From Planctomycetota bacterium (GTDB lineage Bacteria > Planctomycetota > UBA11346), in contig JADGDD010000001.1 of assembly GCA_016745075.1 (NCBI GenBank), positions 1,241,125 through 1,305,124 of the forward strand: a stretch of 64,000 nucleotides of DNA, read 5' to 3'. Made by a program: the position numbers and the translations under genes. This document shows positions 53,790 to 63,997 of this stretch, piece by piece. The notes under the pieces were generated by a model that was not told the origin of the DNA, ran no database searches, and saw only the letters and a list, made by a program, of their open reading frames with translations. Position 1 is the stretch's first letter. Each line of letters opens with the position of its first letter.

Positions 53790-54686
53790 ATGAGTATTGG
53801 AACTATTTCCACAGCTGTGCAAAATGGCCGCATTCTTTTTTCTGATGGTGCTTGGGGTACGCTCCTCCAACAAAAAGGGCTTCAGCCAGGAGAATGTCCT
53901 GAATTATGGTGTGTTGATCACCCACATGCTGTCCAATCCATTGCCCAAAGCTACCGGGACGCAGGCTCAGATATGGTTGAAACTGATAGTTTCGGCGGCA
54001 GCTCTTTTAAGCTGCAACACTATGGCTTGGCTGATCGCTGCTCTGAAATCAATATTGCCGCCGCTGAAAATTCAAAAGTAGCCACTGGCGATAACGGTTG
54101 GGTTATTGCATCAATTGGACCAACAGGGAAAATGTTGGCCATGGGTGATGTTACCGAAGAAGAGTTGTATGAATCATTCCGTGAACAGGCCGTTGCTCTT
54201 GAACAAGGTGGTGCAGATGCTGTCTGTATAGAAACGATGAGCGATATTGAAGAAGCCGTTCAAGCGATTCAAGCAACCAAAGAACACACCAAATTAGAAA
54301 TCATCTGTACTTTTACCTTTGAGCGAACCAAACAAGGCGACTATAAAACTATGATGGGCGTAGACCCAACTACAATGACTGAAGAAATAGTAGCGGCAGG
54401 AGCTGATATCATTGGCACCAACTGCGGCAATGGTATTGCTCGTATGATTGAAATTGTTCAAGAAATGCGTTCTGCTCATGCCAACATACCCATCTTGGTA
54501 CATGCAAACGCTGGTTTACCACAAACCATTGATGGCGTTGATGTTTTTCCTGAAACCCCAGCAGATATGGCGGCACAAGTTCAAGCACTTATTGATGCAG
54601 GTGCTAATATTATTGGTGGCTGCTGTGGAACGACCCCCGCACATATTCAAGCTATGAAAGAAGCCGCTTTCACAACACGTAACTAA
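53790..54686 (+). CDS. Homocysteine S-methyltransferase family protein
   Basis: 298 residues forming one TIM-barrel Hcy-binding domain. Zinc-ligand motifs are GTNCGNG (Cys) and the C-terminal GGCCGTTP (Cys-Cys); DGAWGT at the start is the standard barrel opening. The family transfers methyl groups to homocysteine (MmuM, BHMT or the MetH N-terminal half); which donor it uses is not shown. AGGA lies 8 nt before the ATG. It could complete methionine synthesis here along with the sulfur genes elsewhere in the window, but they are 37 kb apart and the link is only thematic. Confidence 0.9.
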   Translation: MSIGTISTAVQNGRILFSDGAWGTLLQQKGLQPGECPELWCVDHPHAVQSIAQSYRDAGSDMVETDSFGGSSFKLQHYGLADRCSEINIAAAENSKVATGDNGWVIASIGPTGKMLAMGDVTEEELYESFREQAVALEQGGADAVCIETMSDIEEAVQAIQATKEHTKLEIICTFTFERTKQGDYKTMMGVDPTTMTEEIVAAGADIIGTNCGNGIARMIEIVQEMRSAHANIPILVHANAGLPQTIDGVDVFPETPADMAAQVQALIDAGANIIGGCCGTTPAHIQAMKEAAFTTRN

Positions 54687-54698
54687 CTCTCTTGACAC

Positions 54699-54727
54699 TT
54701 GCCTGAAAACAAAAAAAACTGTACACT
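54699..54727 (+). promoter_or_regulatory. Promoter of the CHASE kinase gene, probably leaderless
   Basis: TTGCCT (54699-54704), a 17-nt spacer and TACACT (54722-54727) come 5 nt before ATG 54733. The expected start point is at the ATG. A TTGACA at 54692 is too far from the -10 box (24 nt). Confidence 0.55.
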
Positions 54728-54732
54728 CTAGG

Positions 54733-56982
54733 ATGCTAGAGCATTCTACACGCCCTATAAACAAGATTATACCACTTGCACTCATTCTGTTTGGTTTTTT
54801 TCTTACTTTTATTACTCATTCTCTTATTGTACGTTTCCAACAAGAGAAATTTGAAGATACGGCACAAACCACAGTCAATAGTATTGCCTATGAATTGGAA
54901 AATCGCCTCCAACGCCATCTTGTCGAGATTGAAAGTATCAAAAGTTTTTACAACAGCAGCAAACATGTTGACCGACAGGAATTTCAGTCTTTTGTTGCCG
55001 GATCATTAGCGCGAGAAAAAAGCATCCAAGCACTAGAGTGGATTCCCTGCGTTCCCGCTAACAAACGCGCAGACTTTGTTGAAGCCGCACACAAAGACGG
55101 ACTCTTATCTTTTTCTTTTACTGAATATAACTCCACTGGAAAACGTATTCCTTCTCTTGTTCATGAGAAATACTATCCTGTATTTTATGTTGAACCACTA
55201 GATCGCAACAAAGAAGCCCTTGGTTTTGACCTTGGTTCAAATCCAGATAGACGGCACGCCTTGGAACAAGCACGAAACCTTGGCCTTCCCGTAGCAACGT
55301 CTCTCATTACTTTAGTTCAAACTCACACAACAAAAAACAACGGTATTCTTATCTTTGTTCCTATTTACACAAATGACAATCCAAACCCTACGAATGAAAC
55401 CGCCCGCACAAAAGGGCTCCTTGGTTTTGCACTTTGCGTGTACCGATTGGATACATTGGTACACGAAGTTTTAACCGCTATGAACATACAAACTAATCAC
55501 CTAATTATCCATGATATAAAAAGCAGTAAGTCATATACTATTAGTCATCAAACATCGCCACAGACTCAAAACCATACACTGTATACGTCTTCCTTACATT
55601 TTGCTCAACGAGACTGGTTTATCCATACTGATATGGGAGAATTTTTCTACACTTTTGATATTCAACATTTTATCATTATTATCAGTGGCATCGCCCTAAG
55701 TCTACTCTTAGGTCTTTACCTTCAACATGTCCTTAACAGCCGAGAAAAAATTCGGAATGCCGTAGAAAAACGTACCCATGAACTTGCCGAGCAAACGACC
55801 AAAGCACAATCATTAGCCGAACAAGCGAATAAAGCAAACCAAGCAAAGGGCGATTTTTTAGCGACGATGAGTCATGAAATACGTACACCAATGAATGGTA
55901 TTATTGGCATGATAAGCTTTCTCTTGGAAGATGAACTTAGCAGAGAACAGCATAAGCATGCGCAAACAGCACTCTCTAGCGCAGAATCATTGCTCGCAAT
56001 TATTAATGATATCCTAGACTTTTCCAAACTCGAAGCAGGGAAAATAGACCTTGAATCCATTAACTTCAACCTGATCACTCTTTTAGACGACTTCTCAAAT
56101 GTACACGCCCTGGCTGCAACTGCCAAAGGAATTACTCTCTCATGCACCACTGAACCGCTTATGCATCACTGGTATACAGGTGATCCTGGACGTATTTGCC
56201 AAGTACTCACAAATCTCATAGGCAATGCAATTAAATTTACAGAAAATGGCAGCATATCCATCCATGTTCAGCAGCTCTCTCAAGCTAACAATCAAGCTGT
56301 CCTTGAATTTACGATTACCGATACTGGCATAGGTATACCGCAAGAACACTGTAATAAACTGTTTCAAAAATTTACCCAAGTAGACTCATCTATGAGTCGT
56401 AAATTCAGTGGCACTGGCCTCGGCCTTGCCATTAGTAAAGAATTAGTCGAAATTATGAACGGCAGCATTCACGTACAAAGCACTCTCAACCATGGATCTA
56501 CCTTTACCTTCACCATACAACTCAACAAAACAACAGCCCGCACAACGAACAACAGAACAACGTTGAAAAAAGAGCCTACCACCTTCAATGCACATGTCCT
56601 CCTTGTCGAAGACAATTCTGTTAATCAGCTCGTTGCAAAGGGCATGCTCAAGAAATTTGGAATCACAGTAGATCTCTCCTACAATGGGAAGGAAGCTCTT
56701 ATTGCATTGCAAACACTTCCATACGATTTGGTATTCATGGATTGTCAAATGCCCGTCATGGATGGACTTGAAGCAACACGACAAATCAGAAGCACAAACT
56801 CGTCTGTATTAAACCACGGTATTCCGATCATTGCCATGACCGCAAACGCCATGGAAGGTGATCGTGAACGCTGCTTAGATGCAGGAATGAGTGACTATCT
56901 TAGCAAACCAATTAATAAGGAGAAACTAGAACAAGCACTCCTCGCATGGTTACCAAAAAATAAATCTACTCCTGACGAATAA
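54733..56982 (+). CDS. CHASE-domain hybrid sensor histidine kinase
   Basis: 749 residues. Transmembrane helices at about 12-33 and 313-335 flank a periplasmic CHASE domain ([40 protein letters not shown]), a small-ligand sensor. Then HisKA ([13 protein letters not shown]), HATPase ([33 protein letters not shown]) and a receiver ([33 protein letters not shown]). No separate HPt or output gene is adjacent, so phosphate must pass to a partner elsewhere, possibly the HPt at 26.5 kb. The 3' end overlaps the convergent gene by 17 bp. Confidence 0.95.
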   Translation: MLEHSTRPINKIIPLALILFGFFLTFITHSLIVRFQQEKFEDTAQTTVNSIAYELENRLQRHLVEIESIKSFYNSSKHVDRQEFQSFVAGSLAREKSIQALEWIPCVPANKRADFVEAAHKDGLLSFSFTEYNSTGKRIPSLVHEKYYPVFYVEPLDRNKEALGFDLGSNPDRRHALEQARNLGLPVATSLITLVQTHTTKNNGILIFVPIYTNDNPNPTNETARTKGLLGFALCVYRLDTLVHEVLTAMNIQTNHLIIHDIKSSKSYTISHQTSPQTQNHTLYTSSLHFAQRDWFIHTDMGEFFYTFDIQHFIIIISGIALSLLLGLYLQHVLNSREKIRNAVEKRTHELAEQTTKAQSLAEQANKANQAKGDFLATMSHEIRTPMNGIIGMISFLLEDELSREQHKHAQTALSSAESLLAIINDILDFSKLEAGKIDLESINFNLITLLDDFSNVHALAATAKGITLSCTTEPLMHHWYTGDPGRICQVLTNLIGNAIKFTENGSISIHVQQLSQANNQAVLEFTITDTGIGIPQEHCNKLFQKFTQVDSSMSRKFSGTGLGLAISKELVEIMNGSIHVQSTLNHGSTFTFTIQLNKTTARTTNNRTTLKKEPTTFNAHVLLVEDNSVNQLVAKGMLKKFGITVDLSYNGKEALIALQTLPYDLVFMDCQMPVMDGLEATRQIRSTNSSVLNHGIPIIAMTANAMEGDRERCLDAGMSDYLSKPINKEKLEQALLAWLPKNKSTPDE

Positions 56983-58687
56983 CCGGAAGCGAAACCGTTT
57001 CTGTATAAGTCTTCTCTCCGAGCAACCAATGAACATGCATAGTAATGGTTTCAGGTAGAGCCACTTCAGGTAATAACTTTTCGGTTAATTTTTTCGCATA
57101 TGTTTTTTTCTTTGAAAGCCGTACCTTCGTTCGGCGTGGGTTTTTCTTAAAAATGCCAGAGTCATTTAACACTTCAATTTCGACTTTTATATCACGCGTC
57201 ACAAAGACTTTGTTGCCTTCTAAAAAGATTGCCGATTTCTTCCCTTTTGCATCTACATACATTTTTGCTTTAAAGCCGCCATTTATTAAAGCTGGCACCT
57301 GCTGAAGTCCCCATTCCCCTCCATTTTCAATAAGTTCTGCTGCTGCTAACTCAATGGCTTCATACAAAGGCCGTCGGTCAAAAGCTCCATATTGTACCGG
57401 GATGGCAGCTAAAGCTCCAACCGATTCTGGTAATTCATGTTGTGCTTCTTCCGCTTGCGTCACACAACGCTGAGCAAGAAAAATAGAGCGAACTGGATCA
57501 GAACGGTTCACCGTTCCGTTAGATAAACCACCATAATCTGCTACCAGCATAAGCGCGTGAAAGGCATTTGAGAAATCACCAGATTCAGATGTTCCACCGC
57601 TCTCATTGCCGTCTGTTGGGGCAGGTCTAAAACCGCCGTCTGCCTTTTTACGACCTGCGATAGCAACCCCTTGCCCTTTCCAAAACTCATCATAATAACC
57701 GCTTTCTGCCGCCCACCATGCCGCCCAAGCAATACCTATTTGTGCACTCGCATGACCAGATACCAGTAAATCTTGTGGACGACTACCGGTATGAACATCA
57801 AACGACGAACGAACATATTTTGCCGCATTTTGATACAAAGTCTCGTTCTCTTTACCTGCAGCTTGCAGTGCTAAAAGCCCACCTGCTGTTCTGCCTGGAC
57901 CTTTCATCCCTTTTTGACCACGCCTCGGACTATAACCGATAAAACCACTGCCAACGTTTGATGAGTCTTCACAATATGAGAATGCCTTATTCAACACCTC
58001 GTCTGAAACTGGAACACCTTCTCTACGAGCCAAAGCCAGCCCATGCGTTGCCATCCCTGTCACAAACATGAAATTACTATACCCAAGACTATTTGCCACA
58101 TTTTCAAAACCATGGCACCAAGCTCCTTCTGGTGTTTGTGCTGCAATCAATTTCTGCGCATATTGATTCAACAATTTCAGAACAGAGGAACGTTCTTTTC
58201 CAAGACTAACTCGATGCAACTCAGCCAAAAAAATGCAACTCGCTGCACACCCCCATGTTGGCTGTAGGTCAAAGGAATTTGAAGTCATTATCGCTTTCAA
58301 TTTTGCATAAACCTGCGTAAGCGCTTGTCGATACGGACCAGACTCAAGGCTGCTGCCAGTCGCTATAAAGGCGAGACCAGCTGTAGACAAAACGACTCCA
58401 TCCCCACTACTATTAAAACGATAATCCAAAGTACCTGCCGTGATATTTTTATTTAGAATAGCCAGTACACCAGCTGCCATCTCCTGTCGCTCGCCATGAC
58501 TCGGAGCTGGTCCGCTTGCACTCACAGCAATATACTCGGCACCCTCATCCATAGGATAATTATACGTAGTTTCTTGTAAGGGTTTGGTGTTCGCCTGCTG
58601 ATCAACAGGGTTTTTATAAAATGCTGGTCGTGTAAGCATAAAAAAACAAGCACTCACACAGATTAAACCACAAGCAAACCATCGCAT
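56966..58687 (-). CDS. Secreted terpenoid-cyclase/prenyltransferase-fold protein
   Basis: 573 residues from ATG 58687 with GGAGG 6 nt upstream, a strong site; the longer start at 58762 is rejected. A signal peptide or membrane anchor ([16 protein letters not shown]) comes first. The body has QW-like repeats of the alpha/alpha toroid ([45 protein letters not shown]), as in squalene-cyclase-like proteins of PVC bacteria. The DXDD motif of true cyclases is not seen, so it is probably non-catalytic or a different enzyme. The last ~110 residues are beta-rich and Lys-rich. Confidence 0.78.
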   Translation of the reverse strand: MRWFACGLICVSACFFMLTRPAFYKNPVDQQANTKPLQETTYNYPMDEGAEYIAVSASGPAPSHGERQEMAAGVLAILNKNITAGTLDYRFNSSGDGVVLSTAGLAFIATGSSLESGPYRQALTQVYAKLKAIMTSNSFDLQPTWGCAASCIFLAELHRVSLGKERSSVLKLLNQYAQKLIAAQTPEGAWCHGFENVANSLGYSNFMFVTGMATHGLALARREGVPVSDEVLNKAFSYCEDSSNVGSGFIGYSPRRGQKGMKGPGRTAGGLLALQAAGKENETLYQNAAKYVRSSFDVHTGSRPQDLLVSGHASAQIGIAWAAWWAAESGYYDEFWKGQGVAIAGRKKADGGFRPAPTDGNESGGTSESGDFSNAFHALMLVADYGGLSNGTVNRSDPVRSIFLAQRCVTQAEEAQHELPESVGALAAIPVQYGAFDRRPLYEAIELAAAELIENGGEWGLQQVPALINGGFKAKMYVDAKGKKSAIFLEGNKVFVTRDIKVEIEVLNDSGIFKKNPRRTKVRLSKKKTYAKKLTEKLLPEVALPETITMHVHWLLGEKTYTETVSLPVIRQE

Positions 58688-58787
58688 ACAAAACCTCCAG
58701 TAAGTAAGAGGAGACGCAAGACTTACCCAGATCTTACCAACACGCTCTTTCACACAAAACAATATATTTCAGAATAAAAGCGATAAG

Positions 58788-58827
58788 GCAAGGAGATTAA
58801 AAGACGGTAATAAACGTGTCTCCTTGC
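58788..58827 (-). terminator. 9-bp inverted repeat downstream of the glycosidase-like gene
   Basis: GCAAGGAGA (58788-58796) and TCTCCTTGC (58819-58827) are exact complements around a 22-nt loop. On the minus strand the hairpin is followed within a few bases by CTTATCGCTTTT. It is a plausible weak terminator for the gene ending at 58843. Confidence 0.4.
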
Positions 58828-58842
58828 TCTGGTCTCACAATG

Positions 58843-60921
58843 TTACCCTTCCAATACTATAATGACAGATGCGGGTGGAATATTCACTTCTGATAAACAA
58901 ACTTCTTGCTCTGGCTGTTCAGGGCGTATGCAAGAGAGTCTATTGATTCCGTTAAAAGAAACGGTGACTATCATATCTGTGTCATGATCAAAATTGACAA
59001 TGGTAATAGCACGGCGACCGTTGTCTTGACGACGCATGACGCTGTAGAATTCATAGGGTTCACCGTTAACAGCAAGATACACATCATCGTGGTAGCGATA
59101 ATCGGCGGTCCAAAGCCAGTCGCTGTAGCGACGGCGAAGAGCGTCTACTTGGGTCCCATAGTTCACCGTTTGTTGAGTTTCTGCTAGGTGGCCTTTGAAA
59201 TTCCTCGGTTCGTACATCATGATGTATTTGTGCATAAGACAGACGTTTATTTTGCCACGATCATTATAACCGTTAACAGTGATAAGGATACCAGCATCAG
59301 AATCAATATAACGCTCTAACGGGAGACCTCGGGCGGTTCGAAAATAGGAGAATGAATAGTCTTGCCATAATCGGTCATAGAGACTTTCACCGCAATAAAG
59401 TAATGCTTTGTCGGATTCTTCTTCCATTATGGCACGGAATTCTTGAGCAAGCTGATGATCACCGTCGTACACTGCAACGCCGGGTCTATGTCCGTGCTCG
59501 GTTGAAAAACACAAAGCACCCGGATCGTGATGCTGACATTCATCGTAAAGAATGCCGTCAGCACCGAGAGCGATATTTTTCCTGAATTCATCGTGTGCCA
59601 TTTCTCGCCATTCTTTACTGAGCGGACACAATGGCCCCATCCGGCGGGTGTTGATGCGATCTAATTGGGTTGGCGTATGGTACGGATGTCCGGGAAAAAT
59701 ATAATCATCACCATAAAAATCACACATAACGTGTTTCTTGTAGCGACTTTCAAAGTCAGGGTGGGTTCGGTCTGCCCATGTATATTTATTAAAAAGCACG
59801 ACTTTCACGCCCATTCCTTGCACGGCTGCTATCGCCGCTTTAAATTCATCCTGCGTACCAAGTCGATCGTCTGTATTATGTGACGGATTGTGGCGGTCCT
59901 GCCCGCCTTCTGTCCACCCCACGAGGTGCAATACCTGTATGTTATTTTTGACACATTCTTTACCGCGTTCAATAATGTCAGTATAGGAATAGCGCAAGGC
60001 ATCTTCCGAGCAATTCAACTGCACTTGATACCACGCATGTACTTCTTTTGCCCATGCTGGTGTTGCTGGCGGCCTGTACCACTGGGACCGCCATTTTTTG
60101 TAGATATCTATGCCATGCGTCCAATCACCGACATAGGGCTTGATGAACACGTCTGTCAGTTTATCAGCTGCATGCGGAGCAGTAAAAACATAATGATTTA
60201 CGTAATGTTCAAGGTATACGGACTGACCATCTCTCTCCTCACAATCATGATCAAATCCTTTAAGAATTGCACTATCAATAAGACCTGGGTGCATCTCGCT
60301 GACAAATTCATTTTGTCTGTTGAGATCGTGTCCATGACAACCAACATAAACACCTTGCTGATCATTATTCAAGAGTACATAAGCGGTATGCGGAGTTTTT
60401 ACTGCTTGATAAGGATATTCTAAAGAAAAATATTGTTGCGTACCTATAAACTGAGGACGCAATCCTTTTTGACTAGCGCCAGAATAAATACTATCACTAA
60501 AGCTGGATAAGCTGCTCCCTAATGGTGTTGACCCAATATCTCCCAGTACAGGAAAAGCTGCTACTTCTATTATTCTATCTGACCCATTGTAAAAATGGCC
60601 TCGTAAAGAAAGGCCGTCATTGTCTAAGATAATTTCTACCGTGAAGGTAATCGCAAGTTGCACTCCAGTATCATCGACCAGTTTTTCCCATGTTACAAAA
60701 ATGCTGTCCGCAGAACATTTTACTGAACATGATTGTTGTTGATGCCCATGTACGTAGCAAAGACGACGCTCTGGCTGCGGAACCAATAAGCGAAATGATT
60801 GAGCAAGCTCTTTGCGATTCTGTATGCGCCACCCTGTTTTTTTATCTATGCATTCCAACAGTGATCCGTTCACACTGCTTATGCGTACTTTCAAGTGATC
60901 GTTTTCGAAAATGAAGTCCAT
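58843..60921 (-). CDS. Glycoside-hydrolase-like protein (DUF6259/alpha-amylase-fold type)
   Basis: 692 residues from ATG 60921, with AAGGAG 6 nt upstream. No signal peptide, so cytoplasmic. Beta-sandwich N-terminus (VNGSLLECIDKKTGWRI), then a TIM-barrel: VLHLVGWTEGGQDRHNPSHN, GVKVVLFNKYTWAD, GADGILYDECQHHDPG with candidate Asp/Glu catalytic acids, and a final beta domain. The pattern resembles the DUF6259 family abundant in Lentisphaerota and other PVC bacteria, thought to be glycosidases. A divergent AraC regulator lies 150 bp away. Substrate unknown. Confidence 0.72.
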   Translation of the reverse strand: MDFIFENDHLKVRISSVNGSLLECIDKKTGWRIQNRKELAQSFRLLVPQPERRLCYVHGHQQQSCSVKCSADSIFVTWEKLVDDTGVQLAITFTVEIILDNDGLSLRGHFYNGSDRIIEVAAFPVLGDIGSTPLGSSLSSFSDSIYSGASQKGLRPQFIGTQQYFSLEYPYQAVKTPHTAYVLLNNDQQGVYVGCHGHDLNRQNEFVSEMHPGLIDSAILKGFDHDCEERDGQSVYLEHYVNHYVFTAPHAADKLTDVFIKPYVGDWTHGIDIYKKWRSQWYRPPATPAWAKEVHAWYQVQLNCSEDALRYSYTDIIERGKECVKNNIQVLHLVGWTEGGQDRHNPSHNTDDRLGTQDEFKAAIAAVQGMGVKVVLFNKYTWADRTHPDFESRYKKHVMCDFYGDDYIFPGHPYHTPTQLDRINTRRMGPLCPLSKEWREMAHDEFRKNIALGADGILYDECQHHDPGALCFSTEHGHRPGVAVYDGDHQLAQEFRAIMEEESDKALLYCGESLYDRLWQDYSFSYFRTARGLPLERYIDSDAGILITVNGYNDRGKINVCLMHKYIMMYEPRNFKGHLAETQQTVNYGTQVDALRRRYSDWLWTADYRYHDDVYLAVNGEPYEFYSVMRRQDNGRRAITIVNFDHDTDMIVTVSFNGINRLSCIRPEQPEQEVCLSEVNIPPASVIIVLEG

Positions 60922-60983
60922 GCTCAGCTCCTTCTTCTTTCTCTGTATTGTACAGAAGAAGCATGGATGACCATAGCAAAAAT

Positions 60984-61000
60984 TGACATACTTTATGTCA
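60984..61000. promoter_or_regulatory. Perfect inverted repeat TGACATA-CTT-TATGTCA
   Basis: Seven-base arms around CTT form a 17-bp operator-like site. It lies between the divergent glycosidase-like (start 60921) and AraC (start 61072) genes, 63 and 72 bp from their ATGs. It could mediate control of both by the AraC protein or by another dimer. Confidence 0.55.
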
Positions 61001-61071
61001 TATTCAGCCATCACATAAAGGGAATCTTATTAGCTATTTACAAGACAATACAAACAGATTAGGATCAATAC

Positions 61072-61893
61072 ATGAGAATAACAACAACAATAAGAACCGA
61101 TATAAGCATTATTCTACCCCAGCACTCTGCTCTGTTTCGGATCGGCACCCATGAAAGCACGACTGAATCCACAAGCACCATTCCTCATATTTTTGGCGCA
61201 AATTATGTTTTAAACGGCCATGGTACTTATACAGACCATAACGGGACAAACCACCCAATACGTCCTGGTACTTTTTTTGTTCGCCACCCGTTCTTTTCAC
61301 ACAGCATACACATAGATCACAGTCATCCTTACAAAGATCTGTATCTGTGCTGTGAGCAAATAACGGCACAAACGCTTGCTGAACTGAACTTACTCCCAGA
61401 CACCCCCATTCAACAAGCACAAGAGAACGACAAGCATATCCTGAATACTTTTACCAAGATCAATAATATTTTCATTCAGGGTACGGCCACTGTTTTAACC
61501 ATACTGAAGCATATAGAAGCGTTGATGGAGGCCGTCAGCATCTCAGCCCAACACATTGATAGTGACCTTGCTCGTATTCATACAGCCTGCATACAGCTTG
61601 CAGATTTTTCTCTCACACCTTTGCCACGTATTCAAGACATTGCGACCGCCGCTTCTTATTCAGAGCGACAATTTCGTCGTCTATTCAAGAAATATACCGG
61701 CATCTCTCCGCATAAGTATCGTATGAGCAAGCGTATTGAAAAAGCCTGCACCTTACTGACAGCCCATTCTATAGAACAGGTTTCTGACAAACTGGGTTAC
61801 AATAACCGTTTTGAATTCTCAAAACAATTCAAAGAACATATGGGGCAAACGCCTAAGCAATTTGCCGATAACCTCCTTGCGACGCTTGCTTAA
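61072..61893 (+). CDS. AraC-family transcriptional regulator
   Basis: 273 residues. The N-terminal ~150 residues form a cupin-like sensor (LNGHGTYTDHNGTNHPIRPGTFFVRHPFFSHSI). The C-terminal double helix-turn-helix is canonical: IATAASYSERQFRRLFKKYTGISPHKYRMSKRIEKACTLL, then IEQVSDKLGYNNRFEFSKQFKEHMGQTPKQF. It is divergent from the glycosidase-like gene, so probably its regulator. It converges tail to tail with a second AraC gene (stops 4 nt apart). Confidence 0.93.
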   Translation: MRITTTIRTDISIILPQHSALFRIGTHESTTESTSTIPHIFGANYVLNGHGTYTDHNGTNHPIRPGTFFVRHPFFSHSIHIDHSHPYKDLYLCCEQITAQTLAELNLLPDTPIQQAQENDKHILNTFTKINNIFIQGTATVLTILKHIEALMEAVSISAQHIDSDLARIHTACIQLADFSLTPLPRIQDIATAASYSERQFRRLFKKYTGISPHKYRMSKRIEKACTLLTAHSIEQVSDKLGYNNRFEFSKQFKEHMGQTPKQFADNLLATLA

Positions 61894-61896
61894 GAG

Positions 61897-62736
61897 TCAC
61901 AGAACAATACTGTTTTGGCGATAAGATCGTGGGCTTACACCAAATTGTTTTGAGAATTGTCGGCTAAAATACAAGGGGTCGTCATAGCCACAGCAAGCGC
62001 CAATATCAGCAATAGAATCCGTTGTGTTTATCAGAAGATCACAGGCTTGCTGCAATCGACAGCGGGTTTGGTAGGCGCTCATGGTACAGCCAACCCGCTC
62101 TTTAAATTGACGGCGGAGTGTAGCATAGGTGAGATGAAAATGATTGGCCACAGATTTTGGCGAAACATACAAGTGTTCTGCTAATTGTTTTTTGACCAAT
62201 ACGATAAGTGGGTCTTCCGAACCAATTATTTCCTCTCGTTGTGTTATATCGAGTAACAATAATTCGTGCAAAGTGTGTGCTGCCAGCTCTTGCTGTGCAG
62301 AGTGTTCTTGGCTTTGCTGGCAATGGTGCCATGCTCGTGCAATACAATTACGGATAAGTTGTGAGCAATGTTCTAACACAGGTGCAGACTCGGGGGCTGC
62401 ACCTCTCTCACGTAAAAGCTCTATAACCGGCCCATCAAAAACAAACCACGTTTCATCAACGCGGCCCTGACGTTGGTAATTATGGTATACATCTGGCAAT
62501 AACCACATCAGACTGTTTGCTGTAAGCATCCATTCACCACACGTTGTTTGGTAATGCATGGTTCCACTGTTCATGTAAACACAGGCAAGTCCCGGCAGTC
62601 CCTCTTCACGAACCGTCGCTTCTCCATCGGCATAGGACTGTCGTCCTGCTGACACAAGCGTTAGCCCGCTTCTGCCGACTGTGACAGCAGTCTGTTCCGT
62701 AAAAACAATAGACTGAGCTGTGTCAGCTTTAACCAT
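61897..62736 (-). CDS. AraC-family transcriptional regulator
   Basis: 279 residues from ATG 62736 with AGAGGTG 9 nt upstream. A cupin-like ligand domain (residues ~20-110) precedes the AraC double HTH: LAEHLYVSPKSVANHFHLTYATLRRQFKERVG and IADIGACCGYDDPLYFSRQFSKQFGVSPRSYRQ. The two AraC genes share only the DNA-binding half and are probably not recent duplicates. The URO-D gene lies upstream on the same strand and ends 64 nt before the start, so they may be cotranscribed. Confidence 0.93.
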   Translation of the reverse strand: MVKADTAQSIVFTEQTAVTVGRSGLTLVSAGRQSYADGEATVREEGLPGLACVYMNSGTMHYQTTCGEWMLTANSLMWLLPDVYHNYQRQGRVDETWFVFDGPVIELLRERGAAPESAPVLEHCSQLIRNCIARAWHHCQQSQEHSAQQELAAHTLHELLLLDITQREEIIGSEDPLIVLVKKQLAEHLYVSPKSVANHFHLTYATLRRQFKERVGCTMSAYQTRCRLQQACDLLINTTDSIADIGACCGYDDPLYFSRQFSKQFGVSPRSYRQNSIVL

Positions 62737-62800
62737 GCGTCATTCACCTCTCTTCTAGAGATATAACAGCAAAAATAGACAAGTACAAGTAAGCAGCTTT

Positions 62801-63997
62801 TTACTTACTAAATTCCAACATTCTCTTTCGATAGTGCAGATAGTTGCTTAAGGGTACTTCCGGTGGAACACCGTGATCACACGTTGGAATATAACCCCCT
62901 CGTTTTTTTAATACAGGAATAATCCGTTCAAGTTCACGATCTATCCGATTAGGCGTTGATGCAAGAATACGCTTATCAATTCCGCCAGAAATAACGAGAT
63001 CTGGATGTTCTTGCGCCGTTCGCACGACATCAGAACCTGATGCCACCTCAAATGGACTGCATACATTCATCCCAATACCTTCTTTATAGAGATCAATAAT
63101 TGGGTCTACATAACCGTCTGAATCTAATTGAATGAACAACTTTCTATTGGGGTCTAACTGGCGAGACTGTATATTTGTCAAGAGTTGTTGATAATACGGA
63201 AAGAGAAATTCTTTTATCATATCTTCAGAAATAAGACTTCCGTGGTTGTAACAAATATCTTCGCCAAAGTACACTTCATCGAAGGTGACATATTCTTGAT
63301 TTTTTGCCGTTGTTCTATCCGCCAGCAATAACCACTGCTGCATGCAGGCATGGAGCAATTCAGGCTCATCATAAAACATGTACAATAATTCTTCTGGGCC
63401 AATCAACGAGCGCAAATACATATACCCACCAATAATGCACTGAGTAATAAATTTCCCTTCACGGGCCTTTTGCTGCACCGCCATCATTTCAACATGATGA
63501 TTCGCATATCGTTCATGACTTGTTGGATCTAAACGCCAGCGAACATCCTCCTCCCACGTCTTCATGTCTTTCACAGGGTGATCTATATATTCTGGCATAT
63601 AACCATCCGTGCGCCCTTTGAAAAAGAGTACGTGCCGGCCCGCACCATCTTGCCGCACTTCTTTATCTCCCTGATCTTCAATAACCCGCTCATCAAAACG
63701 AGGTATTAATTCCGACACTTCCCAACCAAGGTCACAAAGACCGTGGCCTGCTCGTTCATAACGGTGTAAACCGAATTCATCCATGCGCCAATGTAATTCT
63801 TCTGCTTTCATATCCACAGGAAGCCCCCCCTGCTTCATCCATGCATCATAGCTGTAAAAACCAAATTCCGTATGATAAAGTGGCGCGTCAGGAACCATAT
63901 TATAGACATCTCTATAAATCTGTGATTCCTTTGATAATTCCGCATAGGGAACAGGGTAATGTACGCCAGAAATAAAGTCGGTTTGCAAGCTTCTCAT
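62801..63997 (-). CDS. Uroporphyrinogen decarboxylase (URO-D) family protein
   Basis: 398 residues from ATG 63997, but the frame stays open to the window edge, so the true start may lie outside. The TIM-barrel shows URO-D landmarks: GGYMYLRSLIGPEELLYMFYDEPELLHACM, FGEDICYNHGSLISEDMIKEFLFPYYQQL, QLDSDGYVDPIIDLYKEGIGMNVCSPFEVASG, LVISGGIDKRILA. Members of this branch, abundant in Lentisphaerota, are annotated as HemE-like or MtaA/CmuA-type corrinoid methyltransferase relatives; heme synthesis is unlikely given divergence and the AraC context. Function unknown. Confidence 0.85.
   Translation of the reverse strand: MRSLQTDFISGVHYPVPYAELSKESQIYRDVYNMVPDAPLYHTEFGFYSYDAWMKQGGLPVDMKAEELHWRMDEFGLHRYERAGHGLCDLGWEVSELIPRFDERVIEDQGDKEVRQDGAGRHVLFFKGRTDGYMPEYIDHPVKDMKTWEEDVRWRLDPTSHERYANHHVEMMAVQQKAREGKFITQCIIGGYMYLRSLIGPEELLYMFYDEPELLHACMQQWLLLADRTTAKNQEYVTFDEVYFGEDICYNHGSLISEDMIKEFLFPYYQQLLTNIQSRQLDPNRKLFIQLDSDGYVDPIIDLYKEGIGMNVCSPFEVASGSDVVRTAQEHPDLVISGGIDKRILASTPNRIDRELERIIPVLKKRGGYIPTCDHGVPPEVPLSNYLHYRKRMLEFSK

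Noticed and set aside
54692-54697. TTGACA as the -35 box of the CHASE kinase
   Set aside because: The spacer to TACACT would be 24 nt; TTGCCT at 54699 gives 17 nt.
56966-58687. Functional squalene-hopene cyclase
   Set aside because: The toroid repeats are present, but the catalytic DXDD motif is not visible and the protein has a signal peptide.
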